This document shows positions 6,630 to 17,807 of a stretch of 64,000 nucleotides of DNA, one piece after another (position 1 is the stretch's first letter; the number at the start of each line of letters is the position of its first letter). The notes below the pieces were generated by a model, which saw only the letters and a program-made list of their open reading frames with translations, was not told the DNA's origin and made no database searches. This DNA comes from Bacteroidia bacterium (GTDB lineage: Bacteria > Bacteroidota > Bacteroidia > Cytophagales > JAAEPT01): positions 32,313 to 96,312 of the forward strand of contig JAUIJC010000019.1 of assembly GCA_030431525.1 (NCBI GenBank), given 5' to 3'. The position numbers and the translations under genes were made by a program.

Positions 6630-7979
6630 GTGAACCTTATCGACAAGTACAACATCCCCGTCCCGCGCTACACCAGCTACCCCACGGTCCCTTATTGGGA
6701 AAACAACCTTGAGGTATCGGACTGGCAACAACACGTACTTCAGAGCTTTATAGACAGCAAGGAGGAAGGCATCAGTCTCTACATCCACCTGCCGTTCTGC
6801 GAAAGCCTCTGCACCTACTGCGGTTGCAATAAGATTTTCACCAAGAACCACAGCTTGGAGCATCCCTACATCGAGGCGGTCATCAAAGAATGGGGCATGT
6901 ACCGCAGGCTGTTCGGTGAGAAACCAAAACTGAGGGAATTGCACTTGGGCGGTGGCACGCCAACCTTTTTTAGCGCAGAGAATCTCCAACGACTGGTCAA
7001 AACCATTTTGGATGATTGCGAGCTGGCCGACGACGTGGAAATGGGCTTGGAGGTGCACCCCGCCTACACCAACGAAAAACAGCTTTCGATGCTCCACGAG
7101 CTAGGCTTCACCCGCATCAGCCTTGGCGTGCAAGACTTCGACCCCAAGGTGCAACGCGCCATCAACCGTCCGCAAAGCGTGGAAGAGGTGCGCTTCGTCA
7201 CTGAAACAGCACGAAAGCTCGGCTATACCTCCGTCAACTTCGACCTTATTTTTGGATTGCCTTTCCAAGAGATGGAAAGCATCCTAAAAACCTTTGAGGA
7301 AGTGGCCGTCCTGCGCCCAGACCGCATCGCCTTCTACAGCTACGCCCACGTGCCGTGGACCCAAAAAGCACAGCGCCTCTTCTCCGAGGATGACCTCCCA
7401 AAAGGCAAGGAAAAAAGACGTCTCTATGAACTGGGGCGACAACTTTTGGAGGAAAACGGCTACCAAGAAATCGGCATGGACCACTTCGCCCTCAAAGGCG
7501 ATTCCCTGTTCCAAGCCATGGAAACCGAAACCATGCACCGCAACTTTATGGGTTACACGAGCCACCATACCAAACTGATGGTGGGGCTCGGCGTGTCGTC
7601 CATCGGCGACTCATGGACGGCATTCGCCCAAAACGAAAAAGGGCTGAACAGCTATTACAAAGCCATCGAGGAAGGGCGTTTCCCTGTGATGCGTGGACAC
7701 CAGCTCACCGATGAGGACCTCGTTATCCGCCAACACATCCTCAACCTGATGTGCAAATTCCGCACAAGCTACTCGGAATCGGACATCGAAAACCACCTGC
7801 TCCAAGGCCTTAACGCCCGCCTCAAAGAAATGGAGGACGACGGCCTGCTCGGCATCTTTCCCAAGGGCATCATGTTATCACAGGAGGGAAAAAGCTTCGT
7901 CCGAAATGTCTGCATGGCCTTCGACTACCGCCTTTGGGACAAACAGCCCGAGACAAGGATTTTCAGTCAGGCAGTTTAA
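6630..7979 (+). CDS. hemN: Oxygen-independent coproporphyrinogen III oxidase (radical SAM)
   Basis: A 449-residue enzyme that decarboxylates coproporphyrinogen III to protoporphyrinogen IX without O2, using a 4Fe-4S cluster and S-adenosylmethionine. The N-terminus has the HemN signature PVPRYTSYPTVPYW, and the radical SAM motif HLPFCESLCTYCGCNK gives Cys57, Cys61, Cys64 and the extra Cys66 typical of true HemN rather than HemW. LHLGGGTPTF (SAM-binding) and NFDLIFGLPFQ follow, with the HemN C-terminal domain from ~residue 340. The start is a GTG at 6630, chosen because MNLIDKYNIPVPRY aligns with family N-termini and no ATG precedes it in frame. Divergent from the RIC-like gene; likely under low-oxygen control through the palindrome at 6343. 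Confidence 0.95.
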   Translation: MNLIDKYNIPVPRYTSYPTVPYWENNLEVSDWQQHVLQSFIDSKEEGISLYIHLPFCESLCTYCGCNKIFTKNHSLEHPYIEAVIKEWGMYRRLFGEKPKLRELHLGGGTPTFFSAENLQRLVKTILDDCELADDVEMGLEVHPAYTNEKQLSMLHELGFTRISLGVQDFDPKVQRAINRPQSVEEVRFVTETARKLGYTSVNFDLIFGLPFQEMESILKTFEEVAVLRPDRIAFYSYAHVPWTQKAQRLFSEDDLPKGKEKRRLYELGRQLLEENGYQEIGMDHFALKGDSLFQAMETETMHRNFMGYTSHHTKLMVGLGVSSIGDSWTAFAQNEKGLNSYYKAIEEGRFPVMRGHQLTDEDLVIRQHILNLMCKFRTSYSESDIENHLLQGLNARLKEMEDDGLLGIFPKGIMLSQEGKSFVRNVCMAFDYRLWDKQPETRIFSQAV

Positions 7980-8303
7980 TTCATCGCTTTCATTCAGCAA
8001 AAAGCGTCGGCTCATGGTTTGGGTTTCCATGGGTTGGCGCTTTTTGTTTTATCTTCGGTTCTTATAATGCAGACAACTACCTAAAACGCCCTATTTTATT
8101 AAAAACGGACTCTATAACTAAAACAGACATACTTAAACACCACATACTTCAATACACCAATTCCAATTATATTACCAAATCTCACCTTTCTCAAGGCAAA
8201 AAAATGACCATACTGCATCAACAACAACCTTATGTGACTGTTATGTGACTAAGAATGGTTTTTATAGCCTATCTTTACCTATAGACGGTTTTTTATGTGA
8301 CTT
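7980..8303. other. Intergenic region 7980-8303, mostly AT-rich leader of the AlbA_2 regulator
   Basis: No gene found. The base composition drops from the G+C-richer hemN end to an AT-rich stretch from about 8070, in line with the following gene. The last 75 bp hold three copies of TTATGTGACT and a possible -7 box (TATCTTTA, 8270-8277). Confidence 0.6.
8230..8302 (+). promoter_or_regulatory. Three TTATGTGACT repeats flanking the promoter of the AlbA_2 regulator
   Basis: Exact copies of TTATGTGACT start at 8230, 8241 and 8293. The first two are 11 bp apart, about one helical turn, and the third ends one base before the ATG at 8304. A TAnnTTT-like box (8270-8277) lies between them. This arrangement suits binding by a repressor on one face of DNA around the promoter; autoregulation by the downstream wHTH protein is the simplest guess. 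Confidence 0.5.
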
Positions 8304-9749
8304 ATGAATGACAGAGACCTCAACATACTACTAAGTGAACTTCGTTCTTTCCCCAGTGAAACAGAATGGATAGAATTTAAAAGGAATAATGATGAAGACC
8401 TAGGTGAATACATTTCCGCTTTATCTAATTCTGCTTGTTTACAGGGTGAAACATTTGGATATATCATCTTTGGTATAGATGATAAGACTCATCGCATTGT
8501 TGGAACTGATTTTACACCAGATAAAAAAGGCAAAGGAAATGAAGATTTGATTCCATGGATAACACGGCTACTCAACCCTAAAATACACTTTGACCACTTT
8601 ACACTTAACCACCAAGAAGGCAAAGTAGTAATCTTTAGAATATGGGCGACTACTAACACCCCTGTCACATTTCAGAACATTTCATATATTAGAATTGGAT
8701 CATATAAGAAAAAACTTTCTGAATTCCCCGAAAAAGAACGCTTAATTTGGACTAAAGACCCATTAACAGATTTTGAAGCAGGAAACGCGATAGATGGATT
8801 AAATGGCGATGAAGTTCTAAAGCTACTAGACTACCCATCATACTTTGACATGATGAACCTCCCTTTACCATCAAATAAAGATGGTATTATTGAAAAATTA
8901 TGCCAAGAAAAGTTAATACAATCCAATCATGCAAATTTTTCAATCACTAACCTTGGAGCTATTCTATTCGCAAAAAACATAGAACAATTTGAATCAATAA
9001 ACAGAAAAGCAATTCGGGTTATCATATATGATGGAAAAAATAAGCTTAAAACAAAAAAAGAACAAAGAGGACAAAAAGGATATGCAAATGGATTTGATGG
9101 ACTAATAAATTACATCGACGACCAACTCCCATCAAACGAAGTTATTGACACCTTAAGAAAAGAAGTCAAAATGTACCCCAAGTTATCTATCAGAGAACTT
9201 GTTGCAAATGCTATTATTCACCAGGACTTTTCTGTATCAGGAACAGGCCCTATGGTTGAGATTTATTCTGACAGAATTGAAATAACTAACCCTGGGAAAC
9301 CATTAATTAGTACACTTAGGTTTGTTGACCACAACCCACAATCTAGAAACGAAAAACTCGCTCAGTTTATGAGAAGATTGAATATTTGTGAAGAAAGAGG
9401 TAGTGGGATTGACAAAGTTCTTTTTGAGTGCGAGTTATATCAACTACCTGCCCCAAAATTTATTGAAGGAGAAAACTATACCAGAATAATTCTTTATGCC
9501 CATAAAACACTAAGACAAATGGATAAAGAAGACAAAATACGTGCGACCTATCTTCACAGTTGCTTAAAAATAGTATCAGGAGAACATATGACTAATCAAT
9601 CACTACGAAAAAGGTTTGGAATCGAAGAAAGAAACTACTCCATTGCATCAAGAATAATTTCAGAATCAATAAAAGCAGGAATGGTCAAAGACTACGATCC
9701 AGAAAGCAGTTCAAAAAAACATGCAAAATACGTCCCTTTTTGGTATTAA
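8304..9749 (+). CDS. Schlafen/AlbA_2-type putative transcriptional regulator with HATPase_c_4-like and winged-helix domains
   Basis: A 481-residue protein. Residues ~12-135 match the Schlafen AlbA_2 domain (TEWIEFKRNNDEDLGEYISA, then TFGYIIFGIDD and ISYIRIGS). Residues ~290-390 match the divergent GHKL/HATPase_c_4 region with SIRELVANAIIHQDF and ICEERGSGIDKV. The C-terminal ~65 residues look like a winged helix (ASRIISESIKAGMVKDYDP). Such proteins are annotated as ATP-binding DNA-binding regulators; some sit in defence loci or act as nucleases, and none of this can be assigned here. The codons and bases are clearly more AT-rich than in hemN or katG, suggesting horizontal transfer. No partner gene is adjacent: hemN precedes it and corA is convergent. 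The start is supported by the promoter repeats ending right before it. Confidence 0.82.
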   Translation: MNDRDLNILLSELRSFPSETEWIEFKRNNDEDLGEYISALSNSACLQGETFGYIIFGIDDKTHRIVGTDFTPDKKGKGNEDLIPWITRLLNPKIHFDHFTLNHQEGKVVIFRIWATTNTPVTFQNISYIRIGSYKKKLSEFPEKERLIWTKDPLTDFEAGNAIDGLNGDEVLKLLDYPSYFDMMNLPLPSNKDGIIEKLCQEKLIQSNHANFSITNLGAILFAKNIEQFESINRKAIRVIIYDGKNKLKTKKEQRGQKGYANGFDGLINYIDDQLPSNEVIDTLRKEVKMYPKLSIRELVANAIIHQDFSVSGTGPMVEIYSDRIEITNPGKPLISTLRFVDHNPQSRNEKLAQFMRRLNICEERGSGIDKVLFECELYQLPAPKFIEGENYTRIILYAHKTLRQMDKEDKIRATYLHSCLKIVSGEHMTNQSLRKRFGIEERNYSIASRIISESIKAGMVKDYDPESSSKKHAKYVPFWY

Positions 9750-9842
9750 AAATACACACAACAATAACCTCACAAACACCCACCAAATTGAATTTAATCC
9801 AGAAAAATTTCTCAATAAAAAATTTTTTTGATTACTCAAAAC

Positions 9843-10898
9843 CTAAAACCACCTCTTCCTTTTAAAGTAAAGCACCATACTTATAAAGATCAGCCCCATC
9901 AAAAACCAAACAATGAAATAGCCCCAGTCCCATTTTAATTCGGGCATATAGTCAAAATTCATCCCGTAGATTCCCGCCACAAAGGTTAAAGGGATAAAAA
10001 TGGTGGCGACAATGGTGAGGGTTTTCATCACTTGGTTCATGCGATGTCCCTGCACCGAAAAGAACAGGTTGATATTACTCTCAAGGCTCACCTCTATCTG
10101 TTCACATTCATCAATTAGGGATAGACACAAGTCCTTCAATTCAAGGAAATACTTGATATGTCGCTCGCTGATAAACTTGATGTTTTCGCGCTCCACTTTT
10201 GTGACAAACTCCTTGATGGGGAAAATGGTCTTTTTAATCTTATGGACCTTGCGCTTTAACTGTTCCGCCTTTTTGATGACCATCGGGGATGGATCAGTAT
10301 CGATATCAACCCTGATGTCATTTTCAATGGAGGACTCAATATCATTTAGCGCCTTGAAATAGTTGTCAAGAATGGATTCCAACAGCAAAAACAACAGGTA
10401 GTCCGACTTCCTATCCCTGACAATGCCAATGTTCTTGCGAATCCGCTCTCTGATGTGATTGAAAAAATCGCCCTTCTTTTCCTGAAAGGATACCAAATAA
10501 TTATCGCCGAGAATAAAGCTCAGTTGCTCGTGCTCAAACAGCTCATCATCAGAGGGCACGATAGACTTTAGTGTGAAAAAACAGTAATGCTCATATTCCT
10601 GAAATTTTGGACGTTGATTGACATCCAAAATATCCTGAATCACCAAGTCGTGGACATGAAGCTCCTTGCAAACTCCTTTGATGAGTTGGGGCTCGTGAAT
10701 GCCATAGACGTTCAGCCAGCTGTTCACGCCGTCTGGAGAGAAACCCTTAAAATCGGAGATCAGGTAGTTTTCATTCTCCGCATATTGATCCACATCATAA
10801 GTAAACAATTGGGCGTGGATTTCATCCATCTGTTTGACTCCAGTAAAGGTTGGAATCTCTGGATGCACTTTTCTTCTGTTCAGTAGTTTGGCAATCAT
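9843..10898 (-). CDS. corA: CorA-type magnesium/cobalt transporter
   Basis: A 351-residue CorA-family divalent cation channel, forming inner-membrane pentamers that let Mg2+ (also Co2+, Ni2+) in. The N-terminal ~280 residues are the cytoplasmic funnel and long stalk helix, rich in charged residues. Two C-terminal transmembrane helices are visible: one around TIVATIFIPLTFVAGIYGMN, ending in the signature GMN at ~312-314, and one in YFIVWFLMGLIFISMVLYF; the tail KRKRWF is the usual basic end. The periplasmic loop FDYMPELKWDWG includes the family's MPEL. The gene is convergent with the AlbA_2 regulator and divergent from the surface protein gene at 11290. Confidence 0.95.
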   Translation of the reverse strand: MIAKLLNRRKVHPEIPTFTGVKQMDEIHAQLFTYDVDQYAENENYLISDFKGFSPDGVNSWLNVYGIHEPQLIKGVCKELHVHDLVIQDILDVNQRPKFQEYEHYCFFTLKSIVPSDDELFEHEQLSFILGDNYLVSFQEKKGDFFNHIRERIRKNIGIVRDRKSDYLLFLLLESILDNYFKALNDIESSIENDIRVDIDTDPSPMVIKKAEQLKRKVHKIKKTIFPIKEFVTKVERENIKFISERHIKYFLELKDLCLSLIDECEQIEVSLESNINLFFSVQGHRMNQVMKTLTIVATIFIPLTFVAGIYGMNFDYMPELKWDWGYFIVWFLMGLIFISMVLYFKRKRWF

Positions 10899-11289
10899 AG
10901 TGTCAATTCTATTTGTCCTAAAAAATGGATGTAAGGGTATTCGGCAAAAACGCTGTAATATCCACCAATCTTCAATAATCCTCAGGGATGGAACTGAAAA
11001 TACAGTTTTTCCTCTTCACATTTTCCCTTTCTATCAAAGACCCAGCCCCTTCACCTTACCACCTATAAAACAGCCACTTACGTTTTGCAAACAAAGTTAA
11101 CTAACTCAAAAACAGTCGTTTAAAACACCAACCCAAGGAAGATTACAATAATCTATTTATTCATTAAAATAATACCATTTACACAAAAAAAGGACTTTTT
11201 ATAACGGAATAAAGAACCTCAAAAAGCGAATTTTATTACTTTCGTCAGCTCAACCTTTTCAACCTCTTTTAACAAATTTTATTGGGTCA
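10899..11289. other. Intergenic region between corA and the cadherin-like surface protein
   Basis: A 391-bp divergent region with no open frame that I would call a gene. It becomes AT-rich towards 11290, as expected for a promoter. A TACTTTCG element (11237-11244) resembles the Bacteroidota -7 box and could drive the gene at 11290; I see no convincing -33 element. Confidence 0.4.
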
Positions 11290-13908
11290 ATGAAAAAGAC
11301 TTTTATCACAGTCATTGGACTACTTTGTTCCGCATTAAGTTTTGGACAGGGCAGTTTTGAAAACTCAGATGTTTCGAGAAATGAGCCAAGCCAGAGTGGC
11401 AAAGGCTACAGCTACAACTTCTTTAATGAGGATTGGGCGGACCCTGAGGTGCTAAACTGCATCACCCAATTCAATGCCTTTGGGGCTTCGGGATACGATT
11501 TCTCATTCGATGAAAACCTGAATACTTTGGTAGTGGACTTGGATGGTTCCCAACCAAAATATGGTGCTGCAGCACAACGATTTACTGTTGGTAACTGTAA
11601 TACTACCTCCATCGATTTGAGCCAAGACCAAACGATTAAATTCAAGGTCCGCTCCGATGTTGATATCGACTCGCTCTACCTATACATTGCCGTCAATCAT
11701 AATAATAGTTATGTCTATGCAGATGGAGAATCCGAGTTTGCAACCATCTCTGGCAATGGAGAGTGGCAAGAGATCACTATTACTGGAAGCACCAAGACTT
11801 GGAATGACACAATCTTGGACCTTTCCAACTCTGTTGGTTGGGGACTGAAAGCTTACAGCTCTTTGGGTAGCATTGCTGGCACCTTGGAATTTGAATACAT
11901 CACATTCGGTGATGGAGAGGCGATTGACCCACTTAGCCTTTTGACCAAAGCTGAGAGAGCGAATAACCACCTTGTTGAATACGAGGGTTACGAGTTCAAC
12001 TTTGAGGGTACTACTGAGGACAACTGCTTGGATGAAAGCTTTAACATCTTCAGCACTTCGGGGTACAGCTTTGATGTTGATGAAACAAACCACTACCTCC
12101 AACTTGAGCTTTCTGGAAACCAAGGAGAGTATAGTAGTGCGGCCAACCATTTTTACAAAGACGATTGTAACGAAATCTATCCTTTCCAATATGACCCTTA
12201 CGCCTATGTGGAAGTGCGTCTTCGCTCTGATGTAGATGTTGAGGATTTCCGCATCATGTTCGCAGGTAATGTAGAGGGAGATTTTGCTCTCGCTGACGGA
12301 AATGCGGAGTCTGTGGAATTGGTGGGCGACAACCAGTGGCGTAACTACTTCCTTTTTGGTGGTACAAAAACTTGGCAGGGCAAAGCACTCGGAGAATTCC
12401 TGATTGGATGGGGCATCACAGCCAAGGGCGCAAACATGCCTGCTGGTACTATCGAATTTGAGTATATCCGTTTCGGAACAGCCGTTACCGACCTTCCTCC
12501 TTACTTGAAGAAGGACAAACTTGAAGACCAGAACTTGGACGAGGACTTCACGGCCTATGATATCGACTTGACAAACTACTTTAGCGACAGGGAAACTGAA
12601 GGCGAAGACATGGGCTTCGATGCAATTGGCGACCAAGGTGCCGTGAACGTTTCCATCTCAAACGGTATCGCTACCATCTCCTCTACTGAGAACTGGTTCG
12701 GTACTGAAGAAATCGTGATCACAGCTACAGATTCTGAAGGAAACGAAGTTAGTGACACTGTCATTTTCAACGTTGCTCCCGTAAATGACGAGCCAATGGT
12801 TGAAAACGCTATTTCGGACTACACCCTCGACCAAGACTTCAACGATTTCACTATCGACCTGCAATCAGCATTTGAGGATATCGAAACTGCCGATGAGGAT
12901 TTCATTTTCTCCGTTGCTGGAAACAACAATATCAAGGTTTCCATCTCCAACGGTATTGCCACCATTTCTTCGACTCAAAACTGGTTCGGCATCGAGAACG
13001 TTACCTTCACTGCTGAGGATGAAGGCGGACTTTCTGTTTCCGATGAGGTTAAATTCACTGTGAATGAAGTGGATGCCAACACTGCTCCATTCGTAGAAAG
13101 CAGCTTGGGTCAGCAAGACCTTCAAGAGGACTTCAGCGACTATTTGATTGACCTCAAGGAAGTATTCGGTGACTTGGAAACTTCTGACGCCAACCTTATC
13201 TACACCTTCTCCACTCCTTCCAAAATCTCCATCAACGCTACTGGCGGTTTGGCAGTGATTTCTTCTAAAACAGGAGAAACAGGCATCGACCTTGTTACAT
13301 TCACTGTAGAAGATGAAGGCGGTTTGACAGTTTCTGAGACCGTTATTTTCAACATTGAGGCGGACAACGGCGTGAATGACCAGCCAACAGTAACTAACCC
13401 AATTGAAGACCAAGTAATCCTTCAAAACTTCGAGGACTACACCATCAACTTGAAGAACACTTTTGGGGATATTGAGACTTCGGATGCTAACTTGATTTAC
13501 ACTGTTTCTGGCAACAGCGATATCCAAGTTTCCATCACCAACGGCATTGCAACCATCTCCTCTACCATGGATTGGTTCGGTACAGAAACCATCACCTTCA
13601 CTGCTGAGGATGAAGGCGGACTTACTGTTTCTGACGAGGTGCTCTTCACCGTGAATGAGAAAAAAGTGACTGGAATGGAGCTTGAAGCTTCCAGCGCCAT
13701 CAAACTTTATCCAGTTCCAGCCCAAGACCTCTTGAATGTTGAGGCGGAAGGCGTTGAGTCAGTAACTATCTACTCCATCCAAGGAGAGACGGTAGCCAGC
13801 TTCTCAAAAGGCGAAAACCTTAACATCTCCACACTTGCCAGCGGCAACTATGTGGTAGAAGTGAAGCACCAAAACGGCGTTTCCCGCCAGATGATTGTAA
13901 AGGACTAA
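11290..13908 (+). CDS. Large secreted protein: two beta-sandwich modules, four cadherin-like repeats, T9SS sorting domain
   Basis: An 872-residue exported protein. Signal peptide at 1-19 (ends ALSFGQ). Residues ~30-205 and ~225-400 are two copies of a module resembling carbohydrate-binding-type beta-sandwiches (shared features: SGYDFSFDE and SGYSFDVDE, VRSDVD and LRSDVD, GTLEFEYITFG and GTIEFEYIRFG). Residues ~400-790 contain four ~97-residue Ig/cadherin-like repeats, each with ISNGIATISST-like and WFG(T/I)E motifs and an EGGL(T/S)VSD end. The last ~75 residues (IKLYPVPAQDLLNVEA...GNYVVEVKH) are a type A T9SS sorting domain. It is probably surface-attached and could act in adhesion or polysaccharide binding. 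A rho-independent terminator follows directly. No catalytic motif seen. Confidence 0.88.
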   Translation: MKKTFITVIGLLCSALSFGQGSFENSDVSRNEPSQSGKGYSYNFFNEDWADPEVLNCITQFNAFGASGYDFSFDENLNTLVVDLDGSQPKYGAAAQRFTVGNCNTTSIDLSQDQTIKFKVRSDVDIDSLYLYIAVNHNNSYVYADGESEFATISGNGEWQEITITGSTKTWNDTILDLSNSVGWGLKAYSSLGSIAGTLEFEYITFGDGEAIDPLSLLTKAERANNHLVEYEGYEFNFEGTTEDNCLDESFNIFSTSGYSFDVDETNHYLQLELSGNQGEYSSAANHFYKDDCNEIYPFQYDPYAYVEVRLRSDVDVEDFRIMFAGNVEGDFALADGNAESVELVGDNQWRNYFLFGGTKTWQGKALGEFLIGWGITAKGANMPAGTIEFEYIRFGTAVTDLPPYLKKDKLEDQNLDEDFTAYDIDLTNYFSDRETEGEDMGFDAIGDQGAVNVSISNGIATISSTENWFGTEEIVITATDSEGNEVSDTVIFNVAPVNDEPMVENAISDYTLDQDFNDFTIDLQSAFEDIETADEDFIFSVAGNNNIKVSISNGIATISSTQNWFGIENVTFTAEDEGGLSVSDEVKFTVNEVDANTAPFVESSLGQQDLQEDFSDYLIDLKEVFGDLETSDANLIYTFSTPSKISINATGGLAVISSKTGETGIDLVTFTVEDEGGLTVSETVIFNIEADNGVNDQPTVTNPIEDQVILQNFEDYTINLKNTFGDIETSDANLIYTVSGNSDIQVSITNGIATISSTMDWFGTETITFTAEDEGGLTVSDEVLFTVNEKKVTGMELEASSAIKLYPVPAQDLLNVEAEGVESVTIYSIQGETVASFSKGENLNISTLASGNYVVEVKHQNGVSRQMIVKD

Positions 13909-13933
13909 TCCTTTAGCAATTCACGTGATAATC

Positions 13934-13967
13934 AAAGCTGCCTCAGAAATGGGGCAGCTTTTTTTGT
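13934..13967 (+). terminator. Rho-independent terminator of the surface protein gene
   Basis: AAAGCTGCC pairs with GGCAGCTTT around an A-rich loop, followed by seven Ts. The inner sequence CTCAGAAATGGGG (13942-13954) is identical to that in the terminator after katG. Confidence 0.85.
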
Positions 13968-14011
13968 GGATGATATTTTTTGGGCGCCTGAACCCTATAC
14001 TGTTCTCCTGC

Positions 14012-14653
14012 ATGTTAGCGAAGGAACCGAAAAACCCGTTTATTAGCTTCTTCCTTCATCAGCATAAAAACACCCTCTTGATTTACAGAATCCTAATCAT
14101 ATCCGTCAGCCTTCTCTTCCTCTTGGTGAACACCCAGCACTTCTGGGAGGCAAAGCTTGGAGGATTTACCTTCCCTGTAATCACCTTCCTTGGACTAACT
14201 TTTATAGCGCATTGCATAGTCCTGACCCTTCAATTCTTCTTAGGAATCAAGGAGAGATTCCAAGACAAATCGAGAAACATCACAATAGCCGTATTCATCC
14301 TCTTATTAGGCCTTATCTACCTAAAACCAAGAGGGCTTATTAATTTTGAATCCCTCCAAGGAAAGGATGTGTTAATCGCCAACAGAGAAGGTGCAGCAAA
14401 CTGCATGACCACCCTAAAGCTCAAGGAGGACCTTACCTTCAAAGAAAAAAGTGTCTGTTTTGGAACCTCCGAAACCACTGGTTCCTATGCGCTAAAGAAC
14501 GACACCATCTATTTCCACAACATTCAACCTACGCGCAACAGCTCGGGCTTCTACAAGTTTGCATTGATAAACAGGACGGAGATTTCCTTATATGAAAGCA
14601 CGAATGACAGCCTGCCCCTCAAGCTGTTCGTCACCAAAAACGAGCTCCAATAA
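14012..14653 (+). CDS. Uncharacterised membrane protein with lipocalin-like C-terminal domain
   Basis: I place the start at the ATG at 14012 (MLAKEPKNPFISFFLHQHKN), giving 213 residues, because the longer frame begins inside the terminator of the previous gene. Three or so membrane helices occupy the first half (ILIISVSLLFLLVN, FPVITFLGLTFIAHCIVLTL, ITIAVFILLLGLIYL). The C-terminal ~95 residues are soluble and strand-rich (LKLKEDLTFKEKSVCFGTSE, then GSYALKNDTIYFH), similar to small beta-barrel proteins that report oxidised or bound cargo; the actual role is unknown. The motif GxYxLxNDTIxF also occurs in the next gene, so the two may be related or work together. Confidence 0.6.
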   Translation: MLAKEPKNPFISFFLHQHKNTLLIYRILIISVSLLFLLVNTQHFWEAKLGGFTFPVITFLGLTFIAHCIVLTLQFFLGIKERFQDKSRNITIAVFILLLGLIYLKPRGLINFESLQGKDVLIANREGAANCMTTLKLKEDLTFKEKSVCFGTSETTGSYALKNDTIYFHNIQPTRNSSGFYKFALINRTEISLYESTNDSLPLKLFVTKNELQ

Positions 14654-14703
14654 AATGGGGACTCACGTACAACCAACATGAAAAAACTGCTCCCACTCGG
14701 GCG

Positions 14704-14743
14704 CTTTTGAAAAGCGTCCGAAACTGTTCATCCCATTTTCAAT
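14704..14743. repeat. 40-nt dispersed direct repeat, copy G1
   Basis: CTTTTGAAAAGCGTCCGAAA at the left and CTGTTCATCCCATTTTCAAT at the right. The same 40-nt unit is at 22161-22200 with 34 of 40 matches. It lies 28 bp upstream of the lipoprotein start at 14772. It may be an end of a lost insertion element or a shared regulatory segment. Confidence 0.6.
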
Positions 14744-14771
14744 GGACCAATTGCATCACTTTTGTCATAAC

Positions 14772-15197
14772 ATGAAATCCCTCATCATCTTAACCCTAAC
14801 TTTTTGTGCAATCCTCACCAGCTGTAAACAAAAGGAGTATTTCAGCCAACCTGTCAAAAAAATATATGCCTTTCCCTCAAGGTATTCCTATGACCAATTC
14901 TTCCTTAGGGAAGACCAATACTTTACAAGGGTTGACAACACACTTGGCTTCAAAAAGAAATACTTTGGCAAATACACGCTGTCGAATGACACCATTTCCT
15001 TCATCTATGAAGGAAGGAAAAAACCAGAAGACAATCTTCCTTTTGGAATCATCACTGACAGTACGCTTGCCATTCCTGTGATATATGAAATAATCAAGCC
15101 CCAATACAGCGACATTCCACCTGAAGAATTCGATAAGATCAAGAGGCGTGAGCTTTTAACCACTGACACTACCTTGATTTTGTATGAAGGTCAGTGA
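14772..15197 (+). CDS. Uncharacterised small lipoprotein
   Basis: 141 residues from the ATG at 14772, chosen because MKSLIILTLTFCAILTSCKQ is a clean lipoprotein signal with lipobox LTSC. The mature part is charged and strand-rich, including KYTLSNDTISFIYEG, which matches the GSYALKNDTIYFH segment of the previous protein. No named domain recognised. The two genes are 118 bp apart on the same strand with repeat G1 between them. A structural or stress-related envelope role is possible but unsupported. Confidence 0.65.
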   Translation: MKSLIILTLTFCAILTSCKQKEYFSQPVKKIYAFPSRYSYDQFFLREDQYFTRVDNTLGFKKKYFGKYTLSNDTISFIYEGRKKPEDNLPFGIITDSTLAIPVIYEIIKPQYSDIPPEEFDKIKRRELLTTDTTLILYEGQ

Positions 15198-15270
15198 TAT
15201 TCTCTATGCTTTTCCTCTACCTCCTATTCTAATATATAGTTATAAACTATACACCCATAGATATTAATAA

Positions 15271-15302
15271 TTTTCATCAATAATTCATTCGCGGTAATTT
15301 TG
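15271..15302 (+). promoter_or_regulatory. Probable katG promoter
   Basis: A -7 box TAATTTTG (15295-15302) exactly fits the Bacteroidota TAnnTTTG consensus, with TTTTC (15271-15275) 19 bp upstream as a -33-like element. Transcription would start about 35-40 bp before the katG ATG. No OxyR or PerR box was identified. Confidence 0.5.
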
Positions 15303-15320
15303 AGTATCAAACTCAAATAA

Positions 15321-17642
<2,322 letters not shown>

Positions 17643-17668
17643 CAATTAGGTTTTGCAGATATAGGAAT

Positions 17669-17705
17669 AGCGACAGTCTCAGAAATGGGGCTGTCGCTTT
17701 TTTTG
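17669..17705 (+). terminator. Rho-independent terminator of katG
   Basis: AGCGACAG (17669-17676) pairs with CTGTCGCT (17691-17698), followed by a run of Ts to 17704. The inner sequence CTCAGAAATGGGG (17678-17690) is shared with the terminator at 13934. Confidence 0.88.
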
Positions 17706-17807
17706 ATTTCCATCCATTGTAGAGTGAATTTGCATTCAAGGGAATTCGGGTAATTTGCAGACAAGTTTTCAAGTGCTCTAATGGTCAAATCACAGCTAAA
17801 AGAAATT

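Noticed and set aside
8304..9749. Complete anti-phage defence operon around the AlbA_2 gene
   Set aside because: The neighbours are hemN and corA; no nuclease, helicase or methyltransferase gene is next to it.
11680..12636. Minus-strand frame of 318 codons inside the cadherin-like gene
   Set aside because: Antisense to a gene with clear signal peptide, repeats and sorting domain; no motif in the reverse frame.
13934..13967. Start of the membrane protein at the first ATG (13925)
   Set aside because: The first 29 residues would be translated from the terminator hairpin of the preceding gene; the ATG at 14012 is better.
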